The notes: generated by a model not told the origin, from the sequence alone. Positions 35,766 through 45,670 are shown, counted from the stretch's first letter. The stretch: 64,000 nt of DNA from Gloeotrichia echinulata CP02 (GCA_038087035.1 CP051187.1:2485001-2549000); one strand, 5' to 3'. Made by a program: numbers and translations.

Positions 35766-35837
35766 AGCGGGTAACGCGATTCGAACGCGCGACATTCACC
35801 TTGGCAAGGTGACGCTCTACCACTGAGCTATACCCGC
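35766..35837 (-). tRNA. tRNA-Gly (GCC)
   Basis: The cloverleaf is complete on the minus strand: acceptor gcgggta / tacccgc-like, D arm agctcagtggtagagc, anticodon loop ttgccaa (GCC), T arm cgcgttcgaatcgcg. Length 72 without an encoded CCA. Confidence 0.95.
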
Positions 35838-35975
35838 ATCTTCTAACTAAATATAAGTTTCTCATATCCATATTGGTTTGTCAAGCCCTGAATTTGTCAA
35901 TTGTCAGTGGTCAGTGGTGAATTGTTTTGTATTTTCCACTGACCACTGACTAATGACGCGCCTAGCGCCTAACTC

Positions 35976-36554
35976 CTAACTGATTTCTTCTGACTCAGAA
36001 GCAAAAGTGCCGATGCTGGCACCATCAAAAGCGGCTGGCAAAGATTGGCTATTACGAGTGTATGGCTCTGAGAGGTTAGAGCGCAATTGCCGCATCAGGC
36101 TAGCCATTTCTAGGGCGTTCATGGCGTATTCCCAACCGTGATTGCCTTTAATACCTGCTCTTTCTAAGGCTTGCTGCATGGTGTCCACGGTTAAAACGCC
36201 AAAAATTACAGGTACACCGGTTTGAAAGCTGGCGGCAGCAATGCCTTTGGCGACTTCAGCCGAGACATAATCAAAATGAGGTGTTTGTCCCCGAATGACC
36301 GCACCCAAACAAATTATGGCATCATAGCGTTGAGAAAGTGCCAGCTGGCGAGCGACTACGGGCACTTCAAAACTTCCCGGTACCCAAACATAGTCTACCT
36401 GACTACCGTGGGGGTTGGTGTCTACACCATGACGTTTCAAGCAATCTTGACATCCCTCTAGCAGCTTTACGGTAACTAGGTCGTTGAATCGACCAATTAC
36501 CAATGCAAACCGCAAAGGTTCGGTTTGCGTAAAATTTCCCTCAAAAACTGCCAT
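35976..36554 (-). CDS. ribH: 6,7-dimethyl-8-ribityllumazine synthase
   Basis: This 192-residue enzyme makes the riboflavin precursor lumazine. Motifs are RFNDLVTVKLLEG, VWVPGSFEVPVVARQLA, CLGAVIRGQTPHFDYV (with the catalytic His) and FGVLTVDTMQQALERAG. A C-terminal extension of about 30 residues after the core is not needed for the fold. psbZ lies upstream on the same strand, a cyanobacterial order. Confidence 0.93.
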   Translation of the reverse strand: MAVFEGNFTQTEPLRFALVIGRFNDLVTVKLLEGCQDCLKRHGVDTNPHGSQVDYVWVPGSFEVPVVARQLALSQRYDAIICLGAVIRGQTPHFDYVSAEVAKGIAAASFQTGVPVIFGVLTVDTMQQALERAGIKGNHGWEYAMNALEMASLMRQLRSNLSEPYTRNSQSLPAAFDGASIGTFASESEEIS

Positions 36555-36864
36555 AACTGTCTCTGAAATCCACTATACTTCTTAGCCAATATAGTTCCAA
36601 ATCACATGGTCAAATATAGTCAGACTTATGCAATTTAGCTTTAAGCGACTCTACTTTCAGCATGGACACGCTTAAATAGTGGAGTTATCAGCTATCATAT
36701 AGCCGCTTGCTGACGATAAACACCAGGTTAATTGCTCAAAAGCGTATGCTGGGGCTGCTTTTTCCCCTGCATACGCCTGATAAGTGACATCTCGTAAGGG
36801 CGCAAGGCCTTGCGCCCCTACAAATGTACAGATGATTTAGGATAATTTATTTTTTGGAAGTCCC
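36555..36864. other. Spacer between psbZ and ribH
   Basis: No gene. It contains a long hairpin (36742-36776) and a gggcgcaaggccttgcgccc palindrome (about 36799-36821). Both are on the possible psbZ-ribH transcript. Confidence 0.5.
36742..36776 (-). terminator. Long hairpin downstream of psbZ
   Basis: Arms gcgtatgctgggg / cccctgcatacgc with loop ctgctttt. It has only a weak T-run, so it may be an RNA-stability element rather than a terminator. Confidence 0.45.
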
Positions 36865-37053
36865 TTAAACCACGAAAAAGTTTAACACACCTACTAAAAG
36901 TACCAAGCCGATCCAAACTCCAGAACCAACCCACAACAACTTTTTCGATTCAACCCAATTTTGCGGGGTAGCATAGGCAACGGGGACGCCAATCACTAGG
37001 ACAAAAGACACAAGAACTAAGGCTAACAAAGAAATTTGGAATACTATGGTCAT
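36865..37053 (-). CDS. psbZ: Photosystem II protein PsbZ (Ycf9)
   Basis: This 62-residue protein has two membrane helices (about 3-23 and 40-60) separated by ATPQNWVESKKLLW, the normal PsbZ sequence and length. It is a core subunit at the edge of photosystem II, stabilising contacts with antenna. It is upstream of ribH. Confidence 0.95.
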   Translation of the reverse strand: MTIVFQISLLALVLVSFVLVIGVPVAYATPQNWVESKKLLWVGSGVWIGLVLLVGVLNFFVV

Positions 37054-37426
37054 TTTTTTCTCCCAACACAGTTAAATATTGACATCTTCTACACCAACAG
37101 CAATCTGTAGGTTGTAGGCTGATTTACGTCTTCGTGATGCCGATCCGAAGACACTTTAATTTTTTGCTTATTTTTTAACCTAGCAGAAATTGCTACATTT
37201 TAGTCAGGTCAGTTCTCGGTTTAGGTTGTTTGTATTTTCCACTGACCACTGACCAGACTTTTCATTATAGGGCATGGGGCATTGGGCATGGGGCATAGGG
37301 CATGGGGCATTGGTGAATCTTTGCCATGACGCCACTTGCTATATGCCGGGGAACCCGTCCACCGCAATGGCTCCCCCATGTCCTAAAACTCCATCCCCTT
37401 GTGGGTGGGGTGGAGTTTTTTATGAT
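37054..37426. other. Intergenic region with heptamer repeats and terminator
   Basis: No gene. A gggcatg/gggcatt heptamer array spans about 37268-37310, and a bidirectional terminator lies at 37386-37422. Confidence 0.5.
37386..37422. terminator. Terminator after the PEP-CTERM gene
   Basis: Arms aaaactccatcccc / ggggtggagtttt, with T-runs in both directions. It lies a few bases after the PEP-CTERM stop codon. Confidence 0.75.
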
Positions 37427-38044
37427 TTACACAGCAGCTTTCTTCCCAAAGCGCTTCCTGAGTTGGACGCCAAACCCCAACGCTACCACTGAACCAAAAA
37501 TACTCACTGGTTCGGGAACTGATTGAATCTTGGCGTTAGAGACAGTCAAAGTCGAGGTGCCAATACTATCATCTACATCGACAACGCCAAGACCGATATT
37601 ATAATTACCAGCAGTGGCAAAGCTGTAGGTGAAAGGAGAGGTTCCTGTCAACTGGGTAACTGCGTTATTAATTGTGACAAAAGCTTTGTCAGCGTCCGTA
37701 GTGGCAAAATTCCAGTTGAAGCTGAAAACATCACCAGCGTTGACACCTAAAGTATTCTTAATTGCAGAACCATACTGGTTATTAGGAATTGCGTTAGTTA
37801 GGCTAGCAGGAGTAATACCCAGAAAGTCTTCTACAGAATCAGCACCACCGCCAGTGAAAGCGGTATAATCAGTGCCTGAATTGATAGTTGCTGTGGTTGA
37901 TGTAGTGCTAGCATCACCAATTGAAGTCCAAGAACCCAGCTCAATATTAGCAGCATAAGTTGGGCTAGCAACGGCGAAAGTGCCGAAACTTAATAAGCTG
38001 GTAGCGCCTGCAGTTAGAAGAGAGTGTTTGATGTTAGTCAGCAT
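37427..38044 (-). CDS. PEP-CTERM sorting domain protein
   Basis: This 205-residue exported protein has a signal peptide (about 1-32, ending SPTYAA), a beta-rich Ser/Thr/Gly body and the C-terminal sorting signal VPEPVSIFGSVVALGFGVQL followed by RKRF. Such proteins are processed by an exosortase and sent to the cell surface or matrix. A PKD-like pattern (FSFNWNFATTDAD .. YSFATAGNYNIGLGVVD) fills the body. The neighbour upstream is also a surface protein. Confidence 0.82.
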   Translation of the reverse strand: MLTNIKHSLLTAGATSLLSFGTFAVASPTYAANIELGSWTSIGDASTTSTTATINSGTDYTAFTGGGADSVEDFLGITPASLTNAIPNNQYGSAIKNTLGVNAGDVFSFNWNFATTDADKAFVTINNAVTQLTGTSPFTYSFATAGNYNIGLGVVDVDDSIGTSTLTVSNAKIQSVPEPVSIFGSVVALGFGVQLRKRFGKKAAV

Positions 38045-38124
38045 GAGATGTTAATTTTTTGCTATTCTGGTTGGTAGAGAAAAAACAACTTTGTAGTCAG
38101 GAGTACAATCCTGACTACGAATTT

Positions 38125-41100
38125 CTAGAAAACGAAGTTAGTAACGTTGTCCAACTGAGTTGAAGTAATGTTGTCCAACGTAATGAAGTTTCGGAACACA
38201 GCAGAACCGCTAATACCATCGCGGTCAATTTGCACAACGGCACTGTTAGCTGTACTACCTTGAACTATCTTCACATAACCATCAGCAATGGCATTGGTGC
38301 CGTTATAACCACCAGTGACTAGGCTATCAAGCAGTTGGGTGAAAACAAGTTTGTCTGAGCCGACGGTAAAATCGGTGATGGTGTGACCGACATCTCGGAG
38401 GCTGTTGTAAATAAAGTAGTCATTACCAGCACCACCTGTGAGGGTTTTAGCACCGACGCTACCTGTAATGTAGTCATTACCAGCACTACCTGTTAACGGA
38501 TCACGAGTATTGCTACCGTTCAATTCATTGACATCATTAATATTGATAGTCAATTCTTTCTCAAAAATCAACCCACCTTGGTCAGCTGTCTGCACCCGGA
38601 CGTTGTAACTAGACTTGGTTTCAAAATCAGGGGAAGCATTGATTTGTAACTGATTCCCGTTGATGGTGAAAGCGCTGTTGTCAGTTGCACCAGTACCAGC
38701 GACTAAGCTGTAGGTGAAGGTGTTACCTGCATCTGGGTCAGTGGTGGTGAAGGTGCCAATGACAGTGTTAGCGGCGACATTCTCGTTGACTGTGGTGGCA
38801 CTTAATGTCAAGTTTGTCGGGGCTTCATTGACATCATTAATTCCGATAGTCAACGCCTTGTCAAACGTCAACCCACCAGAGTCTTTTATTCTGACGCTGA
38901 AGCTGTAAGCATTGACATCATTAATTCCGATAGTCAACGCCTTGTCAAACGTCAACCCACCAAAGATAATCAACGCCTTGTCAACCGTCAACCCACCAGA
39001 GATAATCAACTCCTTGTCAACCGTAAACCCACCAGAGTCTGTTGTCTGCACCCGGACGTTGTAACTGGACTTGGTTTCAAAATCAGGGGAAGCATTGATT
39101 TGCAACTGATTATCGTTGATGGTGAAAGCGCTGTTGTCATCTGCACCAGTACCAGCGACTAAGCTGTAGGTGAAGGTGTTACCTGCATCCGGGTCAGTGG
39201 TGGTGAAGGTGCCGACGACAGTGTTAGCGGCGACATTCTCATTTACCGTGGTGGCGCTTAATGTCAAGTCTGTCGGGGCTTCATTGACATCATTAATTCC
39301 GATAGTCAACGCCTTGTCAAACGTCAACCCACCAGAGTCTGTTGTTCTCACCCGGACGTTGTAACTGGACTTGGTTTCAAAATCAGGGGAAGCATTGATT
39401 TGCAACTGATTCCCGTTGATGGTGAAAGCGCTGTTGTCATCTGCACCAGTACCAGCGACTAAACTGTAGGTGAAGGTGTTACCTGCATCCGGGTCAGTGG
39501 TGGTGAAACTGCCAATGACAGTGTTAGCGGCGACATTCTCGTTGACTGTGGTGGCGCTTAATGTCAAGTTTGTGGGAGATGAGTTGGTGGGACTCAATTT
39601 GGAGATGAAGATGTCATCAGAGCCAGCACTGGTGAGGTTAGCGGTGCCAGCACCAGGATCGAAATCGGCTGTCCCATAGAAAAAGCCAGTGGTGTAGACA
39701 TTGCCCCCACTATCCACGACGATGCTATTGCCTTGCTCGAAACTACTCCCCCCCAAATTTTTCGCCCAGGCAAAGGTGCCATCGCTATTCAATTTGGAGA
39801 TGAAGATGTCTTGAGAGCCAGCACTGGTGAGGTTAGCGGTGCCAGCACCAGGATCGAAATCGACTATCCAGCTAAAAAAGCCAGTGGTGTAGACATTGCC
39901 CCCACTATCCACGGCGATGCTATTGCCAATGTCGGTACTACTCCCCCCCAAATTTTTCGCCCAGGCAAAGCTGCCATCGCTATTCAATTTGGAGATGAAG
40001 ATGTCATAACTGCCAGCACTGGTGAGGTTAGCGGTGTCAGCACCAGGATCGAAATCGGCTGTCCCCTGGAAAATGCCAGTGGTGTAGACATTGCCCCCAC
40101 TATCCACGGCGATGCTATTGCCAATGTCGGTACTACTCCCCCCCAAATTTTTCGCCCAGGCAAAGGTGCCATCGCTATTCAATTTGGAGATGAAGATGTC
40201 TTGAGAGCCAGCACTGGTGAGGTTAGCGGTGCCGGCACCAGGATCGAAATCGGCTGTCCCAAAGAAATAGCCAGTGGTGTAGACATTGCCCCCACTATCC
40301 ACGGCGATGCTATTGCCAATGTCGTCACTACTCCCCCCCAAATTTTTCGCCCAGGCAAAGGTGCCATCGCTATTCAACTTGGAGATGAAGATGTCATTAT
40401 TGCCAGCACTGGTGAGGTTAGCGGTGCCAGCACCAGGATCGAAATCGACTGTCCCATAGAAATAGCCAGTGGTGTAGACATTGCCCCCACTATCCAGGGC
40501 GATGCCATAGCCAATGTCGTTACTACTCCCCCCGAATTTTTTCGCCCAGGCAAAGGTGCCATCGCTATTCAATTTGGAGATGAAGATGTCATTAATGCCA
40601 GCACTGGTGAGGTTAGCGGTGCCGGCACCAGGATCGAAATCGGCTGTCCCAAAGAAATAGCCAGTGGTGTAGACATTGCCCCCACTATCCACGGCGATAC
40701 CTTGGCCTTGGTCGAGACTACTCCCCCCCAATTTTTTCGCCCAGGCAAAGCTGCCATCGCTATTCAATTTGGAGATGAAGATGTCTTGAGAGCCAGCACT
40801 GGTGAGGTTAGCGGTGCCAGCACCAGGATCGAAATCGGCTGTCTCAACGAAATAGCCAGTGGTGTAGACATTGCCCCCACTATCCACGGCGATGCCATAG
40901 CCTTGGTCGCTACTACTCCCCCCCAAATTTTTCGCCCAGGCGTAAGTTACATCGTCAGCTAAAAGGGCGGGGTATGCTTGTGTGACTGCTGACTCCAAGG
41001 CTAGGGTTGAGGAAATTTCCCCTTGCTGGATTGTTAATTCCCAGGTTCCTCCTTGTTGACTGCTGCCCACTTTTTGCTCAGATGCGGCAATATTTGCTCC

Positions 41101-41493
41101 AGTCAGTTGCTGTATTTGACTGATAAAGCTTTTTCCTTGTGCTGTGGCTGCCACTTCACAACCATAAATCAAGATGTCTCTAACTTGCCACTGCTGCAGT
41201 TGCTGCCGGTATTTGTGAATATTCTCAGCGTTGAGTACAGTGTTACCCAGTTGCAGGCTACCAGGGCTACCATGAGCGATAATCTGGAGACTGTCAACAT
41301 TTTGACTGCCTAAAATCGCGCTAATTTGCTCAATTCCATCCAATTCCCGGTTGAGCACAATGCCACGGGCATCTGGCAAGATACCCTGCAGTAGCATCTC
41401 ATAGTCATCAACCCCAGAGTCAATCAAGACAAGGGTGTAGGCGTCTTTAGGGACTGGGGCTATCGCCTCAATTCTTTCGATAGTAGTTTGCAT
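38125..41493 (-). CDS. DUF4347 / seven-bladed beta-propeller / cadherin-like surface protein
   Basis: This 1122-residue protein has an N-terminal DUF4347 domain (about 15-175; YTLVLIDSGVDDYE, IIAHGSPGSL, IYGCEVAAT), seven nearly identical SBBP-type repeats of 65 residues (about 184-640; WAKNLGGSS..D..GNSIAVD, FDPGAGTANLTSAG), three cadherin-like repeats (NLTLSATTVNENVAANTV .. INDVNEAP), and a C-terminal Gly/Asp-rich region (GSAGNDYITG, GGAGNDYF) of type I-secreted, calcium-binding form. ATG at 41493 is preferred to a TTG at 41523. Likely secreted and adhesive; function inferred. The second cadherin repeat is followed by scrambled partial copies (ELIISGGLTVDKALIIFGGL). Confidence 0.85.
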   Translation of the reverse strand: MQTTIERIEAIAPVPKDAYTLVLIDSGVDDYEMLLQGILPDARGIVLNRELDGIEQISAILGSQNVDSLQIIAHGSPGSLQLGNTVLNAENIHKYRQQLQQWQVRDILIYGCEVAATAQGKSFISQIQQLTGANIAASEQKVGSSQQGGTWELTIQQGEISSTLALESAVTQAYPALLADDVTYAWAKNLGGSSSDQGYGIAVDSGGNVYTTGYFVETADFDPGAGTANLTSAGSQDIFISKLNSDGSFAWAKKLGGSSLDQGQGIAVDSGGNVYTTGYFFGTADFDPGAGTANLTSAGINDIFISKLNSDGTFAWAKKFGGSSNDIGYGIALDSGGNVYTTGYFYGTVDFDPGAGTANLTSAGNNDIFISKLNSDGTFAWAKNLGGSSDDIGNSIAVDSGGNVYTTGYFFGTADFDPGAGTANLTSAGSQDIFISKLNSDGTFAWAKNLGGSSTDIGNSIAVDSGGNVYTTGIFQGTADFDPGADTANLTSAGSYDIFISKLNSDGSFAWAKNLGGSSTDIGNSIAVDSGGNVYTTGFFSWIVDFDPGAGTANLTSAGSQDIFISKLNSDGTFAWAKNLGGSSFEQGNSIVVDSGGNVYTTGFFYGTADFDPGAGTANLTSAGSDDIFISKLSPTNSSPTNLTLSATTVNENVAANTVIGSFTTTDPDAGNTFTYSLVAGTGADDNSAFTINGNQLQINASPDFETKSSYNVRVRTTDSGGLTFDKALTIGINDVNEAPTDLTLSATTVNENVAANTVVGTFTTTDPDAGNTFTYSLVAGTGADDNSAFTINDNQLQINASPDFETKSSYNVRVQTTDSGGFTVDKELIISGGLTVDKALIIFGGLTFDKALTIGINDVNAYSFSVRIKDSGGLTFDKALTIGINDVNEAPTNLTLSATTVNENVAANTVIGTFTTTDPDAGNTFTYSLVAGTGATDNSAFTINGNQLQINASPDFETKSSYNVRVQTADQGGLIFEKELTININDVNELNGSNTRDPLTGSAGNDYITGSVGAKTLTGGAGNDYFIYNSLRDVGHTITDFTVGSDKLVFTQLLDSLVTGGYNGTNAIADGYVKIVQGSTANSAVVQIDRDGISGSAVFRNFITLDNITSTQLDNVTNFVF
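39577..40944 (-). repeat. Seven 195-bp tandem repeats encoding the propeller
   Basis: Each unit carries the same core (cattgcccccactatccacg, ggtgaggttagcggtgcc on plus). Seven near-identical copies keep the frame, indicating recent homogenisation. Confidence 0.9.
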
Positions 41494-42161
41494 TGTGTCT
41501 TGGCGGTAATTAGTTGCGTTCAAAAGACCTCTTGCAAAAGTCCCCTAACACTATCCATGACAAGTTAAGACCAAATTAGATTTGCCCAAAGTCCAGTTAT
41601 TGAGGTTTGACAAATTGTATCGGCTTAACTTGTCAAGAATGGTAGTAATAAATCAGGATGCCAGAACTACGTGTATTGTATTCTTTATTGCTTAATGCTT
41701 TTTTATTTCTTTGTCAAAAATAAAACCGATTAAAAACTAAATAGACAATATTACTTAGATCTGAATTTGAAATGATTTGATGACAAGGCTTTTGCAGAAT
41801 TTTTTTTTGTTGACTTAGGTAATTACTACTAATAAAATCTACATTAACTAGTATAATTACATAGGTAAAGCTTGTCAACCATCTTTGTGAAAGCGGTGAG
41901 GGCACGTTTTGCCGGCGTCCTACAATATATATATGTGGTTCAATGAACTGAAAATTGCTCTTACAGCCATTTTCAGGTAAATAGACCATAGGGTAGGGGC
42001 GCAAGGCCTTGCGCCCCTACGAAGATCTGTGGTTCAAATGAGTGAAAATTGCTGTAAGGGGGAGAATTCAAAGCCAGTATCCTTGTAGGGGAGAGGAATG
42101 GAAGCGAGGTTTTCCAGATACCGTGAACAGTCAGACCACTGACCACTGACCATTGACAAAT
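41494..42161. other. Intergenic region with 97-bp element
   Basis: No gene is supported; frames here run through the repeat. A partial extra end (tgtggttcaatgaactgaaa, 41933-41952) precedes the full element at 41961. Confidence 0.45.
41961..42057 (+). mobile_element. 97-bp palindromic MITE-like element
   Basis: Ends ttacagc / gctgtaa, inner ggggcgcaaggccttgcgcccc. A near-identical copy lies at 55299-55395, a diverged one near 47665-47763, and an interrupted one at 9560-9645. Confidence 0.8.
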
Positions 42162-44885
42162 ATGGATTTAATTCTTTGCCACACTACAGCAGATTTTGAC
42201 GCCCTCGGAGCGGCGGTAGGCTTAACTTGTCTACTGCCTGGTAGTAAAATTGTGTTGACTGGGGGAACTCATCCGCCTGTGCGGGATTTTTTGGCGTTGC
42301 ATCGCGATGAGTATCCGCTAATTGAACGTCGTTCTGTCAATCCAGAAAAAATTCGTTCTCTGACTGTGGTGGATACCCAAAAGCGCGATCGCCTGGGTAA
42401 GGCTGCTGAATGGTTAGATCTCCCCCATCTTCAAGACATCATAGTTTATGACCATCACCTAGGGCAAGCACTGGATATTCCCGCGACGCAATTGTATGTT
42501 TCTCCTGTGGGGGCGACGACAACTTTAATGGTTGAGCAATTGCAACAGAGGCAAATCTCTCTGACGCCAGCCCAAGCTACTGTCATGGCTTTGGGTATCC
42601 ATGTTGATACTGGCTCTCTCACCTATGATCATTCCACACCCAGGGACGCCCTAGCTTTGGCTTGGTTAATGCAACAAGGTGCCAGTTTACCAGTGATTAC
42701 CACTTACCTTGACCCTGGTTTATCTCCGAAATTACAACAGTTATTAACCCAGGGACTGGACAAATTACAATATATATGTATTCGCGGATATGCGATCGCC
42801 TGGGTACTGTTGCAAACTGAGGGGTTTGTCCCTGGGTTATCCAGTTTAGCGTCGCAAATTTTGGAGTTAACGGAAATTGACGCCTTATTACTGGCTAATG
42901 AATATCCCTTTGGTGAAAGTAATTCTCAACGGTTAACAGTGATTGGGCGATCGCAAATTTCTGGTACAAATCTTAACCTTTTATTCCAACCTTTAGGCGG
43001 TGGTGGTCATTCTCAAGCCGCATCTGTTAATCTGCGCGAAGTTGATTCCCAGGCAATCTTAAAACAACTCGTAGACAGTTTCAAGGCGACTATTCCCCAT
43101 CCTCCCACAGCCAGAGATTTGATGTCCTCTCCCGTCCGCACCATTCGCCCGGAAACCACAATTACCGAAGCACAGCGGATATTATTACGCTATGGACACT
43201 CTGGTTTATCTGTAGTTGATACTCAAGGGCAATTAGTCGGCATTATTTCCCGCAGAGATATCGATATCGCTTTACATCACGGGTTCAATCATGCCCCAGT
43301 CAAGGGCTACATGACCACAAATCTGAAAACAATTACACCAGATACCATATTACCACAAATTGAAAGCTTGATGGTGACTTATGATATCGGACGCTTGCCA
43401 GTATTGGATAATGGACAGTTAATTGGTATTGTCACCCGTACAGATGTTTTGCGGGAACTGCATCAAGGAGAGGGAGAGAGGGAGAAAGGGGGAGAGGGGG
43501 AAGAGAAATTCTCGACCTTAGTTGAATTGCAAAATCGTCTGACTCCCCAATTGTGGAAATTGCTGACTAAAGCATCACAAGCAGCAGAAAAACGAGGTTG
43601 GCATCTTTATTTAGTCGGCGGTGCAGTGCGAGACTTATTATTAGCTGAAGCTGTACCTGGCACCTTAATGATTACAGATATTGATCTTGTAGTTGATGGC
43701 TTTCACAAATCAGCATCTGTCGGTGCTGGTGTAGAATTAGCAAAAGAACTGCAACAAGTTTATCCAAGTGCCCGCTTAGAAATTCATGGAGCTTTTCAAA
43801 CTGCAGCGTTATTGTGGCACAAAGACCCAGAATTAAATTCTTTATGGGTAGATATTGCCACATCTAGAACAGAATTTTATCCTTACCCAGCCGCAAATCC
43901 AGAAGTAGAGGCGAGTTCAATTCGGCAAGATTTGTATCGTCGAGATTTTACCATCAACGCCCTCGCTTTACGTCTAACTTCACCCCGTGCTGGTGAATTA
44001 TTAGATTTCTTTGGCGGTTTACTAGATTTACAAGCCAAACAAATTCGAGTTTTACACGCTAATAGTTTTATTGAAGACCCCACCCGCATTTATCGCGGTG
44101 TGCGTTTCGCAGTGCGTTTTGGCTTGGAAATTGAAGCACAAACTGAAGCATATATCCGTTATGCCATTAACAGTGGTATTTATGATCGCACTGCTCAAGA
44201 AAATAGCAAAACTCCCGCCCTACAAACTCGACTCAAGGCAGAATTAAAACATATTCTCGAAGCCCCTTACTGGAAATCTGCTTTACAATTACTCGATAAC
44301 TTAGGGGCGTTACAGTGTATCCATGTCACCCTCAAACTAGATGAGGAACTGCTGCGACAACTCCGGTTACTAGAACGCTGTTTACGGCGATTTGATAGCC
44401 AACAAACCCTCATCCATTGGCAAATGCGTTTAGAGGCTTTAATTGCCCACCTTGCACCTAAATATCGGGTGAAAGTGGCAAAAAATCTGCAATTACAAGA
44501 TGATAGCATTGCGAGATTGAAAAATTTAGCCCAGGCGCAAACAGAAGTGAATAACCTCACCCCCAGCCCCTCTTTGCAAGCGGAGAGGGGTGAGAATATT
44601 CTCCCTAGTCAAGTGGTGGAGTTGTTGCGAAAATATGACTGGCAAATGTTAATATTAATTGCCTTGCAAAGTCCAAGGGGAATTAGGCGTTATATTTGGC
44701 AATATTTAACAGTTTGGCGTCACGTGCAACCACTGTTAAATGGCAATGATTTGCAGAAATTAGGTTACAAACCCAGTCCTCAATTTCGCAAAATTATCGA
44801 TGATTTACTTAAGGCTACTTTGGATGGAGTCATTCAAGATATTACACAAGCCCAAGCATTTTTAGCCCAGAATTATCCTCTATAA
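42162..44885 (+). CDS. DHH phosphoesterase - CBS - CCA/poly(A) polymerase fusion
   Basis: This 907-residue protein joins a DHH/DHHA1 phosphoesterase (TTADFDALGAA, VYDHH at about 95, GGGGHSQAASVNL at about 279), two CBS domains (about 320-440; MTTNLKTITPDT, GRLPVLDNGQLIGIVTRTD), and a nucleotidyltransferase head plus RNA-binding domain (LYLVGGAVRDLLL at about 482, DIDLVVDG, RRDFTINALA, DPTRIYRGVRFAVRFG). This order is known in cyanobacteria and some other bacteria; the C-terminal part adds CCA or A to tRNA ends and the DHH part resembles nano-RNases. Two low-complexity insertions occur (HQGEGEREKGGEGEEK and NLTPSPSLQAERGEN). ATG at 42162 is chosen over TTG at 42153. Confidence 0.87.
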   Translation: MDLILCHTTADFDALGAAVGLTCLLPGSKIVLTGGTHPPVRDFLALHRDEYPLIERRSVNPEKIRSLTVVDTQKRDRLGKAAEWLDLPHLQDIIVYDHHLGQALDIPATQLYVSPVGATTTLMVEQLQQRQISLTPAQATVMALGIHVDTGSLTYDHSTPRDALALAWLMQQGASLPVITTYLDPGLSPKLQQLLTQGLDKLQYICIRGYAIAWVLLQTEGFVPGLSSLASQILELTEIDALLLANEYPFGESNSQRLTVIGRSQISGTNLNLLFQPLGGGGHSQAASVNLREVDSQAILKQLVDSFKATIPHPPTARDLMSSPVRTIRPETTITEAQRILLRYGHSGLSVVDTQGQLVGIISRRDIDIALHHGFNHAPVKGYMTTNLKTITPDTILPQIESLMVTYDIGRLPVLDNGQLIGIVTRTDVLRELHQGEGEREKGGEGEEKFSTLVELQNRLTPQLWKLLTKASQAAEKRGWHLYLVGGAVRDLLLAEAVPGTLMITDIDLVVDGFHKSASVGAGVELAKELQQVYPSARLEIHGAFQTAALLWHKDPELNSLWVDIATSRTEFYPYPAANPEVEASSIRQDLYRRDFTINALALRLTSPRAGELLDFFGGLLDLQAKQIRVLHANSFIEDPTRIYRGVRFAVRFGLEIEAQTEAYIRYAINSGIYDRTAQENSKTPALQTRLKAELKHILEAPYWKSALQLLDNLGALQCIHVTLKLDEELLRQLRLLERCLRRFDSQQTLIHWQMRLEALIAHLAPKYRVKVAKNLQLQDDSIARLKNLAQAQTEVNNLTPSPSLQAERGENILPSQVVELLRKYDWQMLILIALQSPRGIRRYIWQYLTVWRHVQPLLNGNDLQKLGYKPSPQFRKIIDDLLKATLDGVIQDITQAQAFLAQNYPL

Positions 44886-44923
44886 TTTATAGTTCACAAA
44901 TATAGTTTACAGATGAGGTCTTT

Positions 44924-45511
44924 ATGCAAATCCAAACACCACAAAGGTATTACACCGCAGAGGAATATCTGCAATTAGAAGAAACAGCAGAATTTAAAAA
45001 TGAATATCGAGATGGGGAAATTATTGCCATAAATTCCGGTACGACTAATCACAACGAAATTGCTGGTAATTTCTCCGCTAATTTTAAATTTACAATGCGG
45101 GGTAAAAATTACAAAATATATATGGGCGGTGTCAAATTATCGATACCCCGTCATCGCATCTACACTTATCCAGATGTGATGGTAATTGAGGGAGAACCAA
45201 TATATGAGGGAACTGGTACTACTACAGTGACAAATCCTTTAATGATTGTTGAGGTATTGTCTAACTCAACAAAAAACTATGACAGAACAGATAAATTTAG
45301 ATTTTATCGCTCTATATCAACTTTAAAAGAATATATTATGATTGACCAATATGAATATCTAATTGAGCAGTTTGCTAAAAATTCTGAAGGTCAATGGGTA
45401 TTAACCGAGTATGAATCAGCGGATGCGGTGTTATTTCTCAAATCGGTAGAATTTGAAATTCCCTTCAATGATATTTATGAAGGAGTTAATTTTGAGCTAG
45501 GCGAAGAATAA
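44924..45511 (+). CDS. Uma2 family (DUF820) putative endonuclease
   Basis: This 195-residue protein begins with a typical Uma2 N terminus (QRYYTAEEYLQLEETAEFK, then NEYRDGEIIAINSGT) and contains RIYTYPDVMVIEGEP, VEVLSNSTKNYDRTDKF and YIMIDQYEYLIEQF. The acidic active-site pattern (E..DG, PDV, VEVLS..T) is intact. It starts 38 bases after the fusion gene. The role of Uma2 proteins is not settled. Confidence 0.82.
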   Translation: MQIQTPQRYYTAEEYLQLEETAEFKNEYRDGEIIAINSGTTNHNEIAGNFSANFKFTMRGKNYKIYMGGVKLSIPRHRIYTYPDVMVIEGEPIYEGTGTTTVTNPLMIVEVLSNSTKNYDRTDKFRFYRSISTLKEYIMIDQYEYLIEQFAKNSEGQWVLTEYESADAVLFLKSVEFEIPFNDIYEGVNFELGEE

Positions 45512-45529
45512 TAACTTATATAGCGTTTC

Positions 45530-45670
45530 CTGACCTATTGAGTAAACCCGTAGGGGCACGGCATTGCCGTGCCCCTTCCCCCACGATATAATGTGTTGCG
45601 CTATTCCTGACCTATTGAGTAAACCCGTAGGGGCACGGCATTGCCGTGCCCCTTCCCCCACGATATAATT
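45530..45670 (+). repeat. Two tandem copies of a 77-bp palindrome-bearing unit
   Basis: The unit cctgacctattgagtaaacc, then gtaggggcacggcattgccgt, gccccttcccccacgatata is present at about 45530 and 45607 in near-perfect copies. Confidence 0.8.

Noticed and set aside
39733..40962. A 409-codon open frame on the plus strand
   Set aside because: It is antisense to the seven propeller repeats, and its own repetition mirrors them. No start signal or family features.
41714..42004. Minus-strand frame of 96 codons
   Set aside because: It starts inside the 97-bp element and runs through AT-rich sequence; not a gene.
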